A DNA stretch of 64,000 bases from Dehalococcoidia bacterium UBA7891 (GTDB taxonomy: Bacteria > Chloroflexota > Dehalococcoidia > Lucifugimonadales > UBA826), in NCBI GenBank assembly GCA_002500485.1, contig DLRJ01000072.1:1-64000 (forward strand). The letters are read 5' to 3'. Shown here piece after piece: positions 35,075 through 45,082 of this stretch. Below the pieces are notes generated by a model. It worked only from the letters and a program-made list of their open reading frames with translations, made no database searches and was not told where the DNA came from. The position numbers and the translations under genes are program-made. Every line of letters starts with the position of its first letter. Position 1 is the first letter of the stretch.

Positions 35075-35548
35075 CTAAATACGCTCTTTAAGTGCTTCCG
35101 CAACATGAGGAGGCACTAAATTATCTATATTGGCCCCTAAGCGGGCAACTTCTTTTATCCTACTGGAATATATGAACTGGTGCTCCAATGCACTCATCAT
35201 GCACACCACATCAATATCCGGCGCCAAATTTCGCCACATGAGAGCCATTTCAAACTCTTGTTCAAAATCGAATCCAGCCCTTAAACCTCGTAGTATCACC
35301 TCTGCCCCAACCTCACGGGCCACTGTAGGTGCTAAGCCTGTAAATTGAACTACTTCTACGTTAGTTATTCCGTCCAAAGACTCTTGAAATAAGGCAACTC
35401 TTTCTTCTGTATCAAACATTAAATTCTTCGGAGGAGCCTTGTAGACTCCCACTATCACTTGATCAAAGAGACGGGATGCTCGCCTAGCAACATCAATATG
35501 TCCATTATGGGCCGGATCGAAACTTCCTGGGTAAAATGCTTTAGCCAC
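35075..35548 (-). CDS. coaD: Phosphopantetheine adenylyltransferase
   Basis: Adenylates 4'-phosphopantetheine in coenzyme A synthesis. A 157-residue protein with YPGSFDPAHNGHIDVARRA at the start (the nucleotidyltransferase TxGH-type signature is HNGH), VVQFTGLAPTVA near residue 73, ILRGLRAGFDFEQEFEMALM near residue 88, and the ISSR-type segment IYSSRIKEVARLG near residue 128. It begins with GTG, after GAGG, and overlaps the rsmD stop by 8 bp. Confidence 0.96.
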   Translation of the reverse strand: MAKAFYPGSFDPAHNGHIDVARRASRLFDQVIVGVYKAPPKNLMFDTEERVALFQESLDGITNVEVVQFTGLAPTVAREVGAEVILRGLRAGFDFEQEFEMALMWRNLAPDIDVVCMMSALEHQFIYSSRIKEVARLGANIDNLVPPHVAEALKERI

Positions 35549-36095
35549 TTACAACCTCGTATATAGTTATTTTAGAATCCCCATAGCTTTTGTTGTTAAT
35601 TCTATTCATATTACCGTAAAAAGAGTCTAAATCCAGGTTGGATCTATGCTCTGCCACCACCTTGCCTCCATCATTGACGAACCCAGACTTTCCAACTTCA
35701 CACATCACCCTATCCCAATCATCAAGTTCAAAGGGGGGGTCCAAAAAGACCATGTCATATCCCCCCTCCGATTGCTCAACAAACCTATAAGATTCGCTTT
35801 GATGCACCTTTCCCACTTTATCCAGATCCATAATTTTCAAATTATTTGATATCAACCTGCAATTTCGTCCAACTTTTTCAACAAAATCACATTTCACGGC
35901 TCCACGACTTATGGCTTCTATTCCCAGAGCCCCAGTACAGGAATAAAGATCCAGCACTCTACTATCCGTCACAGTATCTCCCAACATTGAGAAGAGTGCC
36001 AATTTCACCTTTTGCGTGGTTGGCCTGACACCCTTACCTTTGGTGGGAGAACCTATGGACCTCCCTTTTAGGTAACCTCCCGATATCTTTATCAC
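35541..36095 (-). CDS. rsmD: 16S rRNA (guanine(966)-N(2))-methyltransferase RsmD
   Basis: Methylates G966 of 16S rRNA. The 184 residues show ISGGYLKGRSI, RPTTQKVKLALFSML near residue 26, the SAM-binding DLYSCTGALGIEAISRGA near residue 49, and the catalytic FLDPPFELDDW near residue 117. It begins with GTG, 8 nt after AAGGAT. It overlaps coaD, a conserved bacterial pairing. Confidence 0.94.
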   Translation of the reverse strand: MIKISGGYLKGRSIGSPTKGKGVRPTTQKVKLALFSMLGDTVTDSRVLDLYSCTGALGIEAISRGAVKCDFVEKVGRNCRLISNNLKIMDLDKVGKVHQSESYRFVEQSEGGYDMVFLDPPFELDDWDRVMCEVGKSGFVNDGGKVVAEHRSNLDLDSFYGNMNRINNKSYGDSKITIYEVVSG

Positions 36096-36312
36096 CTAGA
36101 CGGATCCTTAAGTCATCTAAAATTGAACCCACTCACTGGATGGTAACAATTCACAACTAGTTCGCAAAGCAAAATATGTGCTTTTTTAGAGGCAATATTT
36201 GTAAGAAATTTTCAGACCTCTAATATTTAATCAATTTTATGTTTTACATGTACTTTTGGCGCAGTTAAAATTAGTTTTCAAGTTAAAACATTTTAGGAAA
36301 AAGGGGTCAGAA

Positions 36313-37806
36313 TTGTCCCAACAAAACGAACAAGAATTTATGAAAGTGAGGATTGAGAAAACAGCTTCCCTTCGACAAAAAGGTATAGACCCATACCCAA
36401 CCAATTATAAAAGGACACATACTAGTAAAAAAGCCGAGGAAGCATTCGAATCAGCTGAAAAATCGAATACGGAATTCAATAAAATTATAAAAGTAGCTGG
36501 CAGAATAATGGGGCGCCGAGGAATGGGGAAAGCTTCTTTCATAGACCTTTCCGACACAGACGGCCGGATACAAATTATAATGCGAAGCAACGTTCTCAAT
36601 GAGCGCTACGAAATATTAAATGACCTAGATATAGGAGACTGGATTGGGGCAGAAGGCACTTTATTTCGGACAAGAACTGGCCAAATCACTCTTCAAGTGG
36701 AAAGTTTCTCGATCCTATGCAAATCACTAAGACCACTTCCAGAAAAATGGCATGGCCTGACAGACTTAGAAACAAGGTTTCGCCAGCGGTATTTGGATTT
36801 AATTTCAAATGAGGATGCAGTTAAAACTGCCAAGAAGCGTAGTTTATTAGTCAGCACCATTAGGCAATTTATGTCAAACAGGGGCTTTATCGAAGTAGAA
36901 ACTCCGATGTTAGTCCCGATTGCAGCTGGGGGTATGGCACATCCGTTTACAACTCACCACAACGCTTTAAATAGAGATCTTTTCCTGAGGATTGCAACAG
37001 AACTACATTTGAAGCGCCTGATCGTTGGAGGTATCGAAAAGGTTTTTGAAATCGGTCGCGTTTTCAGAAATGAGGGAGTAGATCTACAACACAACCCTGA
37101 GTTCACAACTATGGAAAGCTATGAAGCATTTTCTGACTATAATGATGTTATGGTGATGGTAGAACAATTAGTCTCCACAGCTGCTAAAACTTTGAATGGG
37201 TCGGAAACAGTCACATATGGGGATGAAGAATTAAAATTCTCTCCTCCTTGGCCACGAATTGACCTGCGCGAAAAAATAATTGACGTTAGCGGAATAGACT
37301 TCTTTGAACACTCAGACGTTGATTCTCTTAAAACAGCGATGGGTAAAGCTGGTGTGGACGTAAGTCAACAAGTTAGTTGGAGTGGCCTTCTTGATAAATT
37401 GATCTCAGACAAGGTAGAACCCACCTTGGTCCAGCCATGTTTCCTAGTGAATTACCCGGTGGCCATGTCACCTTTAGCAAAAAAATCGCCTACCGATGAA
37501 AGAATCGCCGAAAGATTTGAAGGATTCGTATGTGGCATGGAAATATGTAATGCCTTCACAGAACTGAATGATCCAATTGACCAGCGAGCGAGGTTTGAAG
37601 AACAAGAGATGCTTCGACAAGAGTTCCAAGACGAGGAAATGGACAGACTAGATGAAGATTTCCTTGTCGCTATCGAACACGGTATGCCACCCACGGGGGG
37701 GCTTGGCATTGGTATTGACAGGCTTACGATGCTTCTCACAAACAACCTATCTATTAGAGAAGTAATCCTGTTTCCTCAATTAAGAAGTGACCGAGTGGAA
37801 GGTTGA
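36313..37806 (+). CDS. lysS: Lysine-tRNA ligase, class II
   Basis: Charges tRNA-Lys. The 497 residues comprise an OB-fold anticodon-binding domain (KVAGRIMGRRGMGKASFIDL near residue 62) and a class II core: motif 1 around FRQRYLDLI, motif 2 KVFEIGRVFRNEGVDLQHNP near residue 258, and motif 3 GGLGIGIDRLTMLL near residue 459. The TTG at 36313 follows AGGGG with good spacing and gives normal length; an upstream in-frame TTG at 36256 seems too long. The gap of 217 bp upstream shows no T-box signature. Confidence 0.95.
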   Translation: MSQQNEQEFMKVRIEKTASLRQKGIDPYPTNYKRTHTSKKAEEAFESAEKSNTEFNKIIKVAGRIMGRRGMGKASFIDLSDTDGRIQIIMRSNVLNERYEILNDLDIGDWIGAEGTLFRTRTGQITLQVESFSILCKSLRPLPEKWHGLTDLETRFRQRYLDLISNEDAVKTAKKRSLLVSTIRQFMSNRGFIEVETPMLVPIAAGGMAHPFTTHHNALNRDLFLRIATELHLKRLIVGGIEKVFEIGRVFRNEGVDLQHNPEFTTMESYEAFSDYNDVMVMVEQLVSTAAKTLNGSETVTYGDEELKFSPPWPRIDLREKIIDVSGIDFFEHSDVDSLKTAMGKAGVDVSQQVSWSGLLDKLISDKVEPTLVQPCFLVNYPVAMSPLAKKSPTDERIAERFEGFVCGMEICNAFTELNDPIDQRARFEEQEMLRQEFQDEEMDRLDEDFLVAIEHGMPPTGGLGIGIDRLTMLLTNNLSIREVILFPQLRSDRVEG

Positions 37807-37813
37807 TAAAAAA

Positions 37814-39409
37814 ATGTCTGATTACACAGCCGATCTCATAATCATTAACGCAAACATACATACTGTAAATAGTAAGGTTCCACATGCGCAGAGTTTTGCC
37901 GTAAAGAACGGTAGATTTGTATCAGTTGGTACAAATTCAGATACTCAAATGCTAAGCGGTCCAAATACTGAAATATTGGATTTGACAGGGTATACAGTTG
38001 TACCTGGTTTCATTGATGCTCATATACATGTCCTCAGTAGCGGTTCTCGCCACATCATGGCAGCAGATTGCGATCTACGTAGCATCTCAGACGTTCAGGA
38101 CGCTCTAAAAAGACGGTCAGAAAAAACTGAGTCTGGTAACTGGGTACAGGGGTTCAAATATGACGATACTAAGACTGAAGAAAATAGATTTTTAACAACT
38201 TCAGACTTAGACAAAGTCAGCACGGAATTACCTATATTTGTGTCTCACAGAGCGGGCCATGTTTACTACGCCAACAGTAAAGCTCTATCTCTTGCAGGAT
38301 ATACCGATGATTCGGACGATCCTCATGGGGGGAGATTGGGAAGAGACCCAAATACTGGAAAACTAAATGGAGTGATTTATGAAAGGGCGGTGGAGGCATT
38401 CAGAGAATTACTACCTACTGTAGACGCTGAAGACCGACGCAGGGGACTCAAATTAATAAATGGAATGCTCAGCGAAGTAGGATTAACTAGCGTTCATGAT
38501 GCAAGCGTATCCAACGATGAATTCGTAACCTACCAGGAAGGTCTAGAAAATGGAGACTTGGATCTCAGGGTTTACATGCTTATGGCCAAAGCCCACTTCC
38601 CTGCCCTCAGGGATGCTGGAATACGAACAGGGTTCGGAAACGATCGCTTAAAAGTTGGTGGCATCAAAATGGTTTCTGATGGGGCGATAGCAGCGAGGAC
38701 CGCCTACCTGTCTCAACCATACATAGGTTCCGACTATGATGATTGTGGCATACAAGCAATGAGTCGGGAAGAGATAAGTGAATCTGTTAAAGAAATGCAT
38801 TCGGAAGGCTTTCAGGTGTGCATACATGCTAATGGAGACCTTGCAATATCTATGGTATTAGACGCGTATGAGGAAGCATTGAAGAAGTTTCCAAGAGCTA
38901 ACCCAAGGCACCGAATAGAGCACTGTACCCTTGTTAATCCAGAAATTTTAACGCGAATGAACAAAACGGGAACCATAGCCACCCCTTTCTGCACTTACGT
39001 TTATTATCATGGAGAAAAAATGCAGTTTTACGGTGATGAAAGGTTAGAGTGGATGTTCGCACAAAAATCTTTCATGGAATATGGCGTTACGTCCACCGGT
39101 GCTACTGATTACCCTCCAGGACCGTATGAGCCGTTATTAGGTATTCAAAGTTGTGTTACTAGAACCGACATAAATGGAACTCTGTGGGGGCCAAGCCAAA
39201 AGATATCTGCCAAGGATGCCTTGCGCATTTACACATTAAACGGGGCATATGCTTCATTTGAAGAATCTCATAAAGGTTCGATTGAACCGGGTAAATTAGC
39301 CGATTTTGTGGTACTTGAAGAAGACATATTGGATGTGGACCCTTTCTCGATCAAAGATATCAAGGTTATAAAGACTGTGGTAGGAGGCAAACCTACTTAC
39401 GAAATTTAG
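37814..39409 (+). CDS. Amidohydrolase family protein (YtcJ-like)
   Basis: A 531-residue amidohydrolase of the YtcJ type: PGFIDAHIHVLSSG near residue 67 with the HxH metal site, GGIKMVSDGAIAARTAYL near residue 292, CIHANGDLAISMVLDAYEEA near residue 336, and RHRIEHC near residue 367. TGATDYPPGPYEPLLGIQ and EPGKLADFVVLEEDIL close the barrel and the small beta domain. The substrate is unknown. The ATG at 37814, 7 bp after lysS, is preferred over an in-frame start at 37787. It converges with ileS, with the stops overlapping by 4 bp. Confidence 0.92.
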   Translation: MSDYTADLIIINANIHTVNSKVPHAQSFAVKNGRFVSVGTNSDTQMLSGPNTEILDLTGYTVVPGFIDAHIHVLSSGSRHIMAADCDLRSISDVQDALKRRSEKTESGNWVQGFKYDDTKTEENRFLTTSDLDKVSTELPIFVSHRAGHVYYANSKALSLAGYTDDSDDPHGGRLGRDPNTGKLNGVIYERAVEAFRELLPTVDAEDRRRGLKLINGMLSEVGLTSVHDASVSNDEFVTYQEGLENGDLDLRVYMLMAKAHFPALRDAGIRTGFGNDRLKVGGIKMVSDGAIAARTAYLSQPYIGSDYDDCGIQAMSREEISESVKEMHSEGFQVCIHANGDLAISMVLDAYEEALKKFPRANPRHRIEHCTLVNPEILTRMNKTGTIATPFCTYVYYHGEKMQFYGDERLEWMFAQKSFMEYGVTSTGATDYPPGPYEPLLGIQSCVTRTDINGTLWGPSQKISAKDALRIYTLNGAYASFEESHKGSIEPGKLADFVVLEEDILDVDPFSIKDIKVIKTVVGGKPTYEI

Positions 39410-42400
39410 TCCGACTTCCGGACTGATATCGTGACTTGTTCTCCTTCCAATTCATAACTCTCTGAATAGCTATCATTCAAGCCTTCTCCGAATATGACTT
39501 CAGAAGCTAAAGTTTCTTGAAGTACATAGTCACTAAATTTACCCACTACCCTCGAAATTTCAGCGGACCCATTTACGAACAATTCGATACGATCAGATAT
39601 TTCTAACCCTGCAGCTCTTCTAACATTCTGGATACTGTGAACTAGTTCTCGGGCAAGCCCTTCATCTTTCAGTGAATCGGATATTTCTGTAGATATACCT
39701 ACCGCATAACCTCGATCGGTAGAGGTAGAATAACCCTCCAATTCATCGGCATTTACCAAGATATCTTCTGGGCCTAATTCAAATCCGGCAATATTTACTG
39801 CATTGCCTGCCTCAATATCAGTCCTTATGCTATCAACATCAGCCTGTTCCAACGCTTCTCTGATCGCAGCAACACTCTTACCATATTTCGGTCCCAGAAC
39901 AGGTAAGTTTGGCTGTAGCCTAAAACTAACTATTTCTGAAGCATCATCAACTGGTTTTATCTCTTTAATATTGAGCTCATCTAATATCTGATCCTCTATA
40001 AGCCCCAACATCTCTAGCTCAGTGGAATTTCTAGTTTTAACAAACAAGTCCTGCAAAGGTTGTCTTACCTTTATACCTGCTTTACTTCGAGCTGACCTAC
40101 CCATACTTGATAGCTGCATGGCCAGCCTAACTCTCTCTGTCAAACCTTGATCAATCAAACTTTCATCACTAACTGGATAGTCTTCCAAATGAACACTTTC
40201 CCTACCGAAGGAGAAATGGGAAGCCAAATTCTGGTACATTTTTTCAGTAATGAAAGGTATGACAGGTGCCATTAATTTTATTAAAGTCATCAGAACTTCA
40301 TGCAATGTGGTATATGCAGAAAGTTTGTCAATATCTGGATCCTCAGCTGCTCCGGTAAGTAATCCTGATTTCCAAAACCTTCTTCGGCTTCTCCTCACAT
40401 ACCAGTTGGAGAGATATTCGATAAACTCTTCAACTTCTCTAGTAACCCTCTCTGGCTGAAAGTTTTCAAGGTTGTCAGTTACTGTTTGAACTAAAATATT
40501 TAATTCACTGAGAATCCATCTATCTAATTCGGCTCGATCTGACACGTTGGGTGATTGCGCCTCAGGATCAAATTTATCAATATTGGCGTATGTAACGAAA
40601 AACGAATATACATTCCATAAAGGAATTAAAAATTGCCTACGTACCTCATCAGCACTACCAAACCCAAAATTCAGATTTGAAGCAGGATTTTGACCGGCGA
40701 ATTGCCAACGCATCGCATCAACCCCCATTTTTTCAGCGGCATCCTCAAACCAGATAGCATTGCCCTTACTTTTATGCATTTCTTCGCCATTTGCGTCCCG
40801 CATTAACGCATAGCTAAAAATATTCTTGCAAGGTTCAGAATCGGCTAGAACTGTACTCATCGTAAGTAGGGAATAGAACCAGTTTCTGTATTGCCCAGGA
40901 AAACTCTCAGAAATCCAATCAGCTGGAAACCAATCTTTCCAATAATTTCTGTCGTGTCGGTAATTTAAAGTCGAGAAAGAAACAATACCGGCGTCAAGCC
41001 ATGGATTTCCTACGTCTGAAACACGAGACAATTTCTCCCCACAAGAAGAGCAATTAATCTTCACCGAATCTATCCAAGGTTTATGAGGTGAATTACCTTC
41101 AAATTCATCCCAGCCCTCGACAGCCCTCTCTTCCAATTCTTTCTCACTTCCAATTACGTCGAAATTACCGCATGAACATTTATAAATTGGAAGGGCTAAA
41201 CCATAGTATCTTTTCTTAGAAATCATCCAATCGTCCATATTTCTAAGCCAGTCCAATTCACGTTTCATCCCGAATTCGGGAACCCACCGAATATTTTGAG
41301 TAACTCGAGATAGGGGCCCTCTTAGTGGGTCCATTTTTATGAACCATTCATCCACCAATCTAAAAACCAACTCTGAACCACATCTCCAGCAATGAGGATA
41401 TCTGTGCTTGTACCGTTCTAGGCGATAAAACTTACCTTTGCTCTTTAAACTCTCATATATTTTGTCATTGACTTCATATACATTTAAACCGGTGAGCCAA
41501 TCGAACCCTTCCACAAAATCTCCTAGATCATCCAGCGGTGCTATGGTTGGTATACCTTCCCTTTTACCCAATGCAAAGTCCTCTTTACCAGCACCCGGAG
41601 CAATATGAACAATTCCAGTACCTTCTGTTTCGGAAACTTCATCCCATGCTACAACTCTGTGTTTCACTCCTTCCTGAGCAGGCAATTCATCAAATGGACC
41701 CTCATAATTCAGTCCTACTAATTCAGAACCTTTGAGTTCAGAGACCACTTCATATTCTCCTGCCACTGAGGATATTCGAGATTTAGCCAAATACAAATAG
41801 CCATGATCTTGCTTAACTTTCACATAATCGATGTCTTTATTTACAGCGGCAGCACAATTTGAAGATAAGGTCCAAGGAGTCGTGGTCCATATAAGGAGAG
41901 ACTCCTCTGTAGTTTCCGAGTCTGAATCAAGTATCGGAAATTTAACAAACAAGCCGGGGTGTTCTATTTCTACATACCCCTCTGTAACAATTTCGTGTTC
42001 GGACAACCCTGTGCTGCATCGAGGGCACCATGGCATTACATCAGTGCCTTCATACAATAAACCTTTCTCATGACAAGTTTTCAAGAAGTGCCAAATTGTG
42101 TAATTGTTCTCATCCGACATAGTGTGATAGGAATTATCCCAGTGCATCCAATAGGCCAGTTGCTTTGATTGCTCTGATATAACATCTGCAAATCGCTGAA
42201 CCCTCTCCTTACACAACGTCACAAATTTATCTATTCCGTATCCTTCTATATCAGTTTTGGAGGTAAAACCTAATTCCTTCTCCACTTCCACTTCTATCCA
42301 CAACCCTTGCCCATCAAACCCGTTTTGGTACCTTTGCCTATATCCTTGCATAGTCCTAAATCTGCTAAAAAGATCCTTGTAACTCCTACCCCAAGCATGA

Positions 42401-42573
42401 TGCACTCCCATAGGATTGTTAGCAGTTATCGGCCCATCTATGAAGGAATATCGTTTATCTGAATCTTCATTTTTTGCCATGTATTTGTCTGGTATTTGAT
42501 TTTCGTTCCACCACTTCAAAATACCGGTCTCCATCTCAGGAAAATTCATTTTCGAATCTACTGCTTCAAACAT
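39406..42573 (-). CDS. ileS: Isoleucine-tRNA ligase
   Basis: Charges tRNA-Ile. The 1055 residues form a class I synthetase: HIGH-type ANNPMGVHHAWGR near residue 55, KMSKS-type EMHKSKGN near residue 594, editing domain (TTTPWTLSSNCAAAVN), and several Cys pairs that could bind zinc (CPRCSTGL, CWRCGSEL, CSCGNF, CSSCGEKL). The large size and PMGVHHAWGR motif suggest the eukaryote-like, mupirocin-resistant (type 2) class. The ATG at 42573 lies after the T-box leader and is preferred over an in-frame TTG at 42585. Expression is controlled by the upstream T-box. Confidence 0.96.
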   Translation of the reverse strand: MFEAVDSKMNFPEMETGILKWWNENQIPDKYMAKNEDSDKRYSFIDGPITANNPMGVHHAWGRSYKDLFSRFRTMQGYRQRYQNGFDGQGLWIEVEVEKELGFTSKTDIEGYGIDKFVTLCKERVQRFADVISEQSKQLAYWMHWDNSYHTMSDENNYTIWHFLKTCHEKGLLYEGTDVMPWCPRCSTGLSEHEIVTEGYVEIEHPGLFVKFPILDSDSETTEESLLIWTTTPWTLSSNCAAAVNKDIDYVKVKQDHGYLYLAKSRISSVAGEYEVVSELKGSELVGLNYEGPFDELPAQEGVKHRVVAWDEVSETEGTGIVHIAPGAGKEDFALGKREGIPTIAPLDDLGDFVEGFDWLTGLNVYEVNDKIYESLKSKGKFYRLERYKHRYPHCWRCGSELVFRLVDEWFIKMDPLRGPLSRVTQNIRWVPEFGMKRELDWLRNMDDWMISKKRYYGLALPIYKCSCGNFDVIGSEKELEERAVEGWDEFEGNSPHKPWIDSVKINCSSCGEKLSRVSDVGNPWLDAGIVSFSTLNYRHDRNYWKDWFPADWISESFPGQYRNWFYSLLTMSTVLADSEPCKNIFSYALMRDANGEEMHKSKGNAIWFEDAAEKMGVDAMRWQFAGQNPASNLNFGFGSADEVRRQFLIPLWNVYSFFVTYANIDKFDPEAQSPNVSDRAELDRWILSELNILVQTVTDNLENFQPERVTREVEEFIEYLSNWYVRRSRRRFWKSGLLTGAAEDPDIDKLSAYTTLHEVLMTLIKLMAPVIPFITEKMYQNLASHFSFGRESVHLEDYPVSDESLIDQGLTERVRLAMQLSSMGRSARSKAGIKVRQPLQDLFVKTRNSTELEMLGLIEDQILDELNIKEIKPVDDASEIVSFRLQPNLPVLGPKYGKSVAAIREALEQADVDSIRTDIEAGNAVNIAGFELGPEDILVNADELEGYSTSTDRGYAVGISTEISDSLKDEGLARELVHSIQNVRRAAGLEISDRIELFVNGSAEISRVVGKFSDYVLQETLASEVIFGEGLNDSYSESYELEGEQVTISVRKSD

Positions 42574-42590
42574 ATTTACTCCCAAAATAT

Positions 42591-42848
42591 AAGGCCCGCC
42601 CCAATCAAGGGACGGGCCTTAAAATAGTCCGCGGTACCACCCTAATTCCCCGTATCAGACGAGGCTCTTAGTTAAAAAGCACCGATAACGTAGTGCAGAT
42701 CCGTCATTTCCTAATCACTTATAAGTTTTCAGAATGAAACTCCGGAGTGATCTTCAAGCTAGCCGCAAGTACCCTCTCTCAGCAACCAAGGGCTCTCTGA
42801 ACCGCAATCTAGTCTCTACTCGTCTCCATCAAAGTTATTTATTTAGCT
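42591..42848 (-). promoter_or_regulatory. T-box riboswitch, Ile specifier (ATC), leader of ileS
   Basis: Leader of about 275 nt before ileS. The invariant T-box AGGGTGGTACCGCGGA lies at 42628-42643 on the minus strand. Stem I contains AGAGAGCCCTTGGTTGCTGA and GAAGATCACTCC; ATC at 42749-42751 is a plausible isoleucine specifier codon. The terminator stem AAGGCCCG / CGGGCCTT is at 42591-42620, followed by a short T-rich run. Uncharged tRNA-Ile would favour antitermination and ileS expression. Confidence 0.95.
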
Positions 42849-42854
42849 GCAACA

Positions 42855-42883
42855 AGAGTAGAAAAGAGCGTGCCTTGTGTCAA
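42855..42883 (-). promoter_or_regulatory. Promoter of the ileS T-box leader
   Basis: Consensus -35 TTGACA at 42878-42883, 17-nt spacer, -10 TACTCT at 42855-42860 on the minus strand. The implied start near 42848 matches the start of the T-box structure. Confidence 0.7.
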
Positions 42884-42888
42884 GATTT

Positions 42889-43614
42889 TCATTGAACTCT
42901 CTTTCGGCCCGTTTTCTCTTCATAGAGTTTCCAAGTATTCTCATTGAACGGGTAATACTTACCGGGAGAACAATTCTCAATCTCCAATTGGGCTTTAACT
43001 ACCTCCTCAACTTCCTCTCTTTCATGTGCTATTCTGATTACCTCTTCTACCTCAGATCTGGGAACAACAACCACACCATCGTCATCCCCTACTATCGCAT
43101 CGCCAGGTCTAACCAATACTCCACCACATTGAATAGCATCGTTAACCTGCCAGGGCCAAAAATCGGCTGGTCCTTGCTTGGCAGTTGTAGCAGCCGAGTA
43201 AACCGGAAACCCATACTCCTTCAAAGCGACACTATCTCTCACTCCGCCATCCGTAACTAAGCCACCGACTTGCAGCTGCATCAGACGCATGAATTTAATA
43301 TCTCCTCCTATGGAGCTGTACTGCCAGCCCATTGCATCTATTACCAACACTTCACTTGGTCCGCAGAGTTCTATTGCAACATATTCGGCTGATTGTTCTT
43401 TTTTCGGTTTGTCCTGAGCTATATCTGGCCTATGAGGAACAAATCTAAGCGTCACGGCTCTGCCGGCCATAGATTGGCCAAGCTGAAGAGGCTTGGCTCC
43501 TTCTACATAAGCGGAAGGCCAGCCTTTGACCCAAAGCCCATCAATTAGAGTCTGTGTAGGTATTTTCTTCAAAACTTCCAAGGTTTCATCTGCAATAGGC
43601 GTTATTTCTGTCAT
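42889..43614 (-). CDS. RraA-family protein (possible 4-hydroxy-4-methyl-2-oxoglutarate aldolase)
   Basis: A 241-residue RraA/dimethylmenaquinone-methyltransferase-like protein: GRAVTLRFVPHRPD near residue 50, VLVIDAMGWQYSSIGGDIK near residue 90, GGLVTDGGVRDSVALKEYGF near residue 117, and VRPGDAIVGDDDGVVVVP near residue 167. Similar proteins include the RNase E regulator and pyruvate aldolases; with no RNase E nearby an aldolase or other metabolic role is preferred. The ATG at 43614 follows GAGG. Divergent from the broken FAD oxidoreductase. Confidence 0.88.
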   Translation of the reverse strand: MTEITPIADETLEVLKKIPTQTLIDGLWVKGWPSAYVEGAKPLQLGQSMAGRAVTLRFVPHRPDIAQDKPKKEQSAEYVAIELCGPSEVLVIDAMGWQYSSIGGDIKFMRLMQLQVGGLVTDGGVRDSVALKEYGFPVYSAATTAKQGPADFWPWQVNDAIQCGGVLVRPGDAIVGDDDGVVVVPRSEVEEVIRIAHEREEVEEVVKAQLEIENCSPGKYYPFNENTWKLYEEKTGRKRVQ

Positions 43615-43715
43615 TTCGTTCCTCTTATTCAAATTGAATTACTATGCACCTATCTAAGCATATAATTGAGGTAACTATCTACTTCCCAGATTTGGCCTGA
43701 AGGAGGATTATCAAA

Positions 43716-44902
43716 GTGGAAACCCTAAACACTGACATACTTGTGATTGGCGGAGGGGTAAACGGAACCAGCATAGCAATGGCATTGGTTGCGAGAAGTG
43801 CGGGGAAAATAACATTGATTGAAAAAGGCGGTCTTGCAACAGGTGCCACTGGACGATCTGGTGCAATGGTGCGAGAACACTATTTGAATGTTGAACTCGT
43901 CAGGATGGCTTCTGATGCCAAAAATTTCTTTGAAGAATGGTCCAAGGAAATGGGATATGATCTCAAATTTCAAACTACAGGAAGGATACTGCTATTTGAT
44001 GAATCTGACGCAGGCGCCGCGATAGCAAATGGCGAGATGAATAGAGCAGAAGGGGTAAATATAGAAACCTTGAGTCCCGAAAAAACAATGGGGCTTATTC
44101 CATTGGCAAACCTAGAAGACGTAAGTATCTCCCTGTACGAACCAGAGGCAGGATAAGCTGATCCTGTAGCTACCACTTATGCGTTTGCCATGGAAGCTCA
44201 AAAAAAGGCGTTGAATTATTGACCCGGACACCAGTGAAAAATCTAATCGTCAAGGGCGGGCGCATTTTAGGAGTAGAAACTGCTACTGGAAAAATAAATG
44301 CTGATGCTGTTATTAATGTGACTGGCCCTTGGGCCAATTCCTTGCTCGGCCAAAATGATGTCCCACTTCCAATCACTCCAATTAGAGTACAAATGGTCCA
44401 TCTAAGACGTCCTCCGAAACTTGAAACATTAGAGCAAATCATCATTGACTACACTTGCGGGGCTTATTACAGAACAGATGGCACACCCAACACACTTGTG
44501 GGGGGAGAAGCTCCAGAAGATATGTCGGAGATAGTGAATCCAAACACATTTGGACTCAATGCAGACCATGATTTCATAACAAGGTTTTGGAACAGGGCCA
44601 CAAAGCGTTTTCCTGACTTTGTTGATGCCACCTGCAGGGGTGGATATGGATCTCTTTATGATATGACTCCGGATGGAAATCCAATCCTGGATGAATCACC
44701 AAACATTTCTGGACTTTACAATGTAGCCGGATTTAGCGGACATGGTTTTAAGTTGTCCCCAATAATTGGTGAGATGGTCGCAGATTTAGTGACAGGGCAG
44801 TCAAAAAGCTCGCACGATTACAAATTCTTCCGATCATCCAGATTCAATGAGAACTCACTAATAACGCCTGCTCGGCCATACTCTGCGAGGGTGCATCAGT
44901 AA
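43716..44902 (+). pseudogene. FAD-dependent oxidoreductase (DAO family), disrupted by a stop and a frameshift
   Basis: The N-terminus has the FAD-binding VIGGGVNGTSIAMAL and GATGRSGAMVREHY; the C-terminal half has INVTGPWANSLLG, RGGYGSLYDMTPDGNPILDE and VAGFSGHGFKLSPIIGEMVA, typical of sarcosine/glycine-oxidase-type DAO enzymes. TAA at 44154-44156 interrupts EPEAG(Y)ADPVATTYAF, where tyrosine is expected. A second lesion is one base missing in the 7-A run at 44200-44206; the required frame continues as GVELLTRTPVKNL. Both halves together match a complete protein of about 395 residues. Two lesions suggest true decay, but base-calling errors cannot be excluded. Confidence 0.85.
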
Positions 44903-44979
44903 ATGTTGTTATAGACAGCCAATCCCACCATAGCTATAATTTTCTGCCACGGTGGTTGTAGTTGGGGACACTTTATCAG

Positions 44980-45067
44980 GCCGAGGTGGTGGAATTGGTA
45001 GACACGCAGCGTTGAGGGCGCTGTGGCCGAATAGGCTGTAGGAGTTCGAGTCTCCTCCTCGGCACCA
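44980..45067 (+). tRNA. tRNA-Leu (GAG)
   Basis: 88 nt including CCA. Acceptor GCCGAGG/CCTCGGC; D-arm TGGTGGAATTGGTAGACACG; anticodon stem CAGCG/CGCTG around TTGAGGG (anticodon GAG); long variable arm GTGGCCGAATAGGCTGTA, as in class II tRNA; T-loop TTCGAGT; discriminator A. Confidence 0.96.
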
Positions 45068-45082
45068 CTGAAATTTTTATTA

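Noticed and set aside
36160..36200. AAGCA...TGCTT hairpin with T-run before lysS
   Set aside because: Short stem on the lysS-coding strand with no gene upstream to terminate; no T-box signature.
44154..44156. TAA in the FAD oxidoreductase as a recoded codon
   Set aside because: Bacteria do not decode UAA as Sec, there is no pyrrolysine machinery evident, and a second frameshift follows, so decay or error is simpler.
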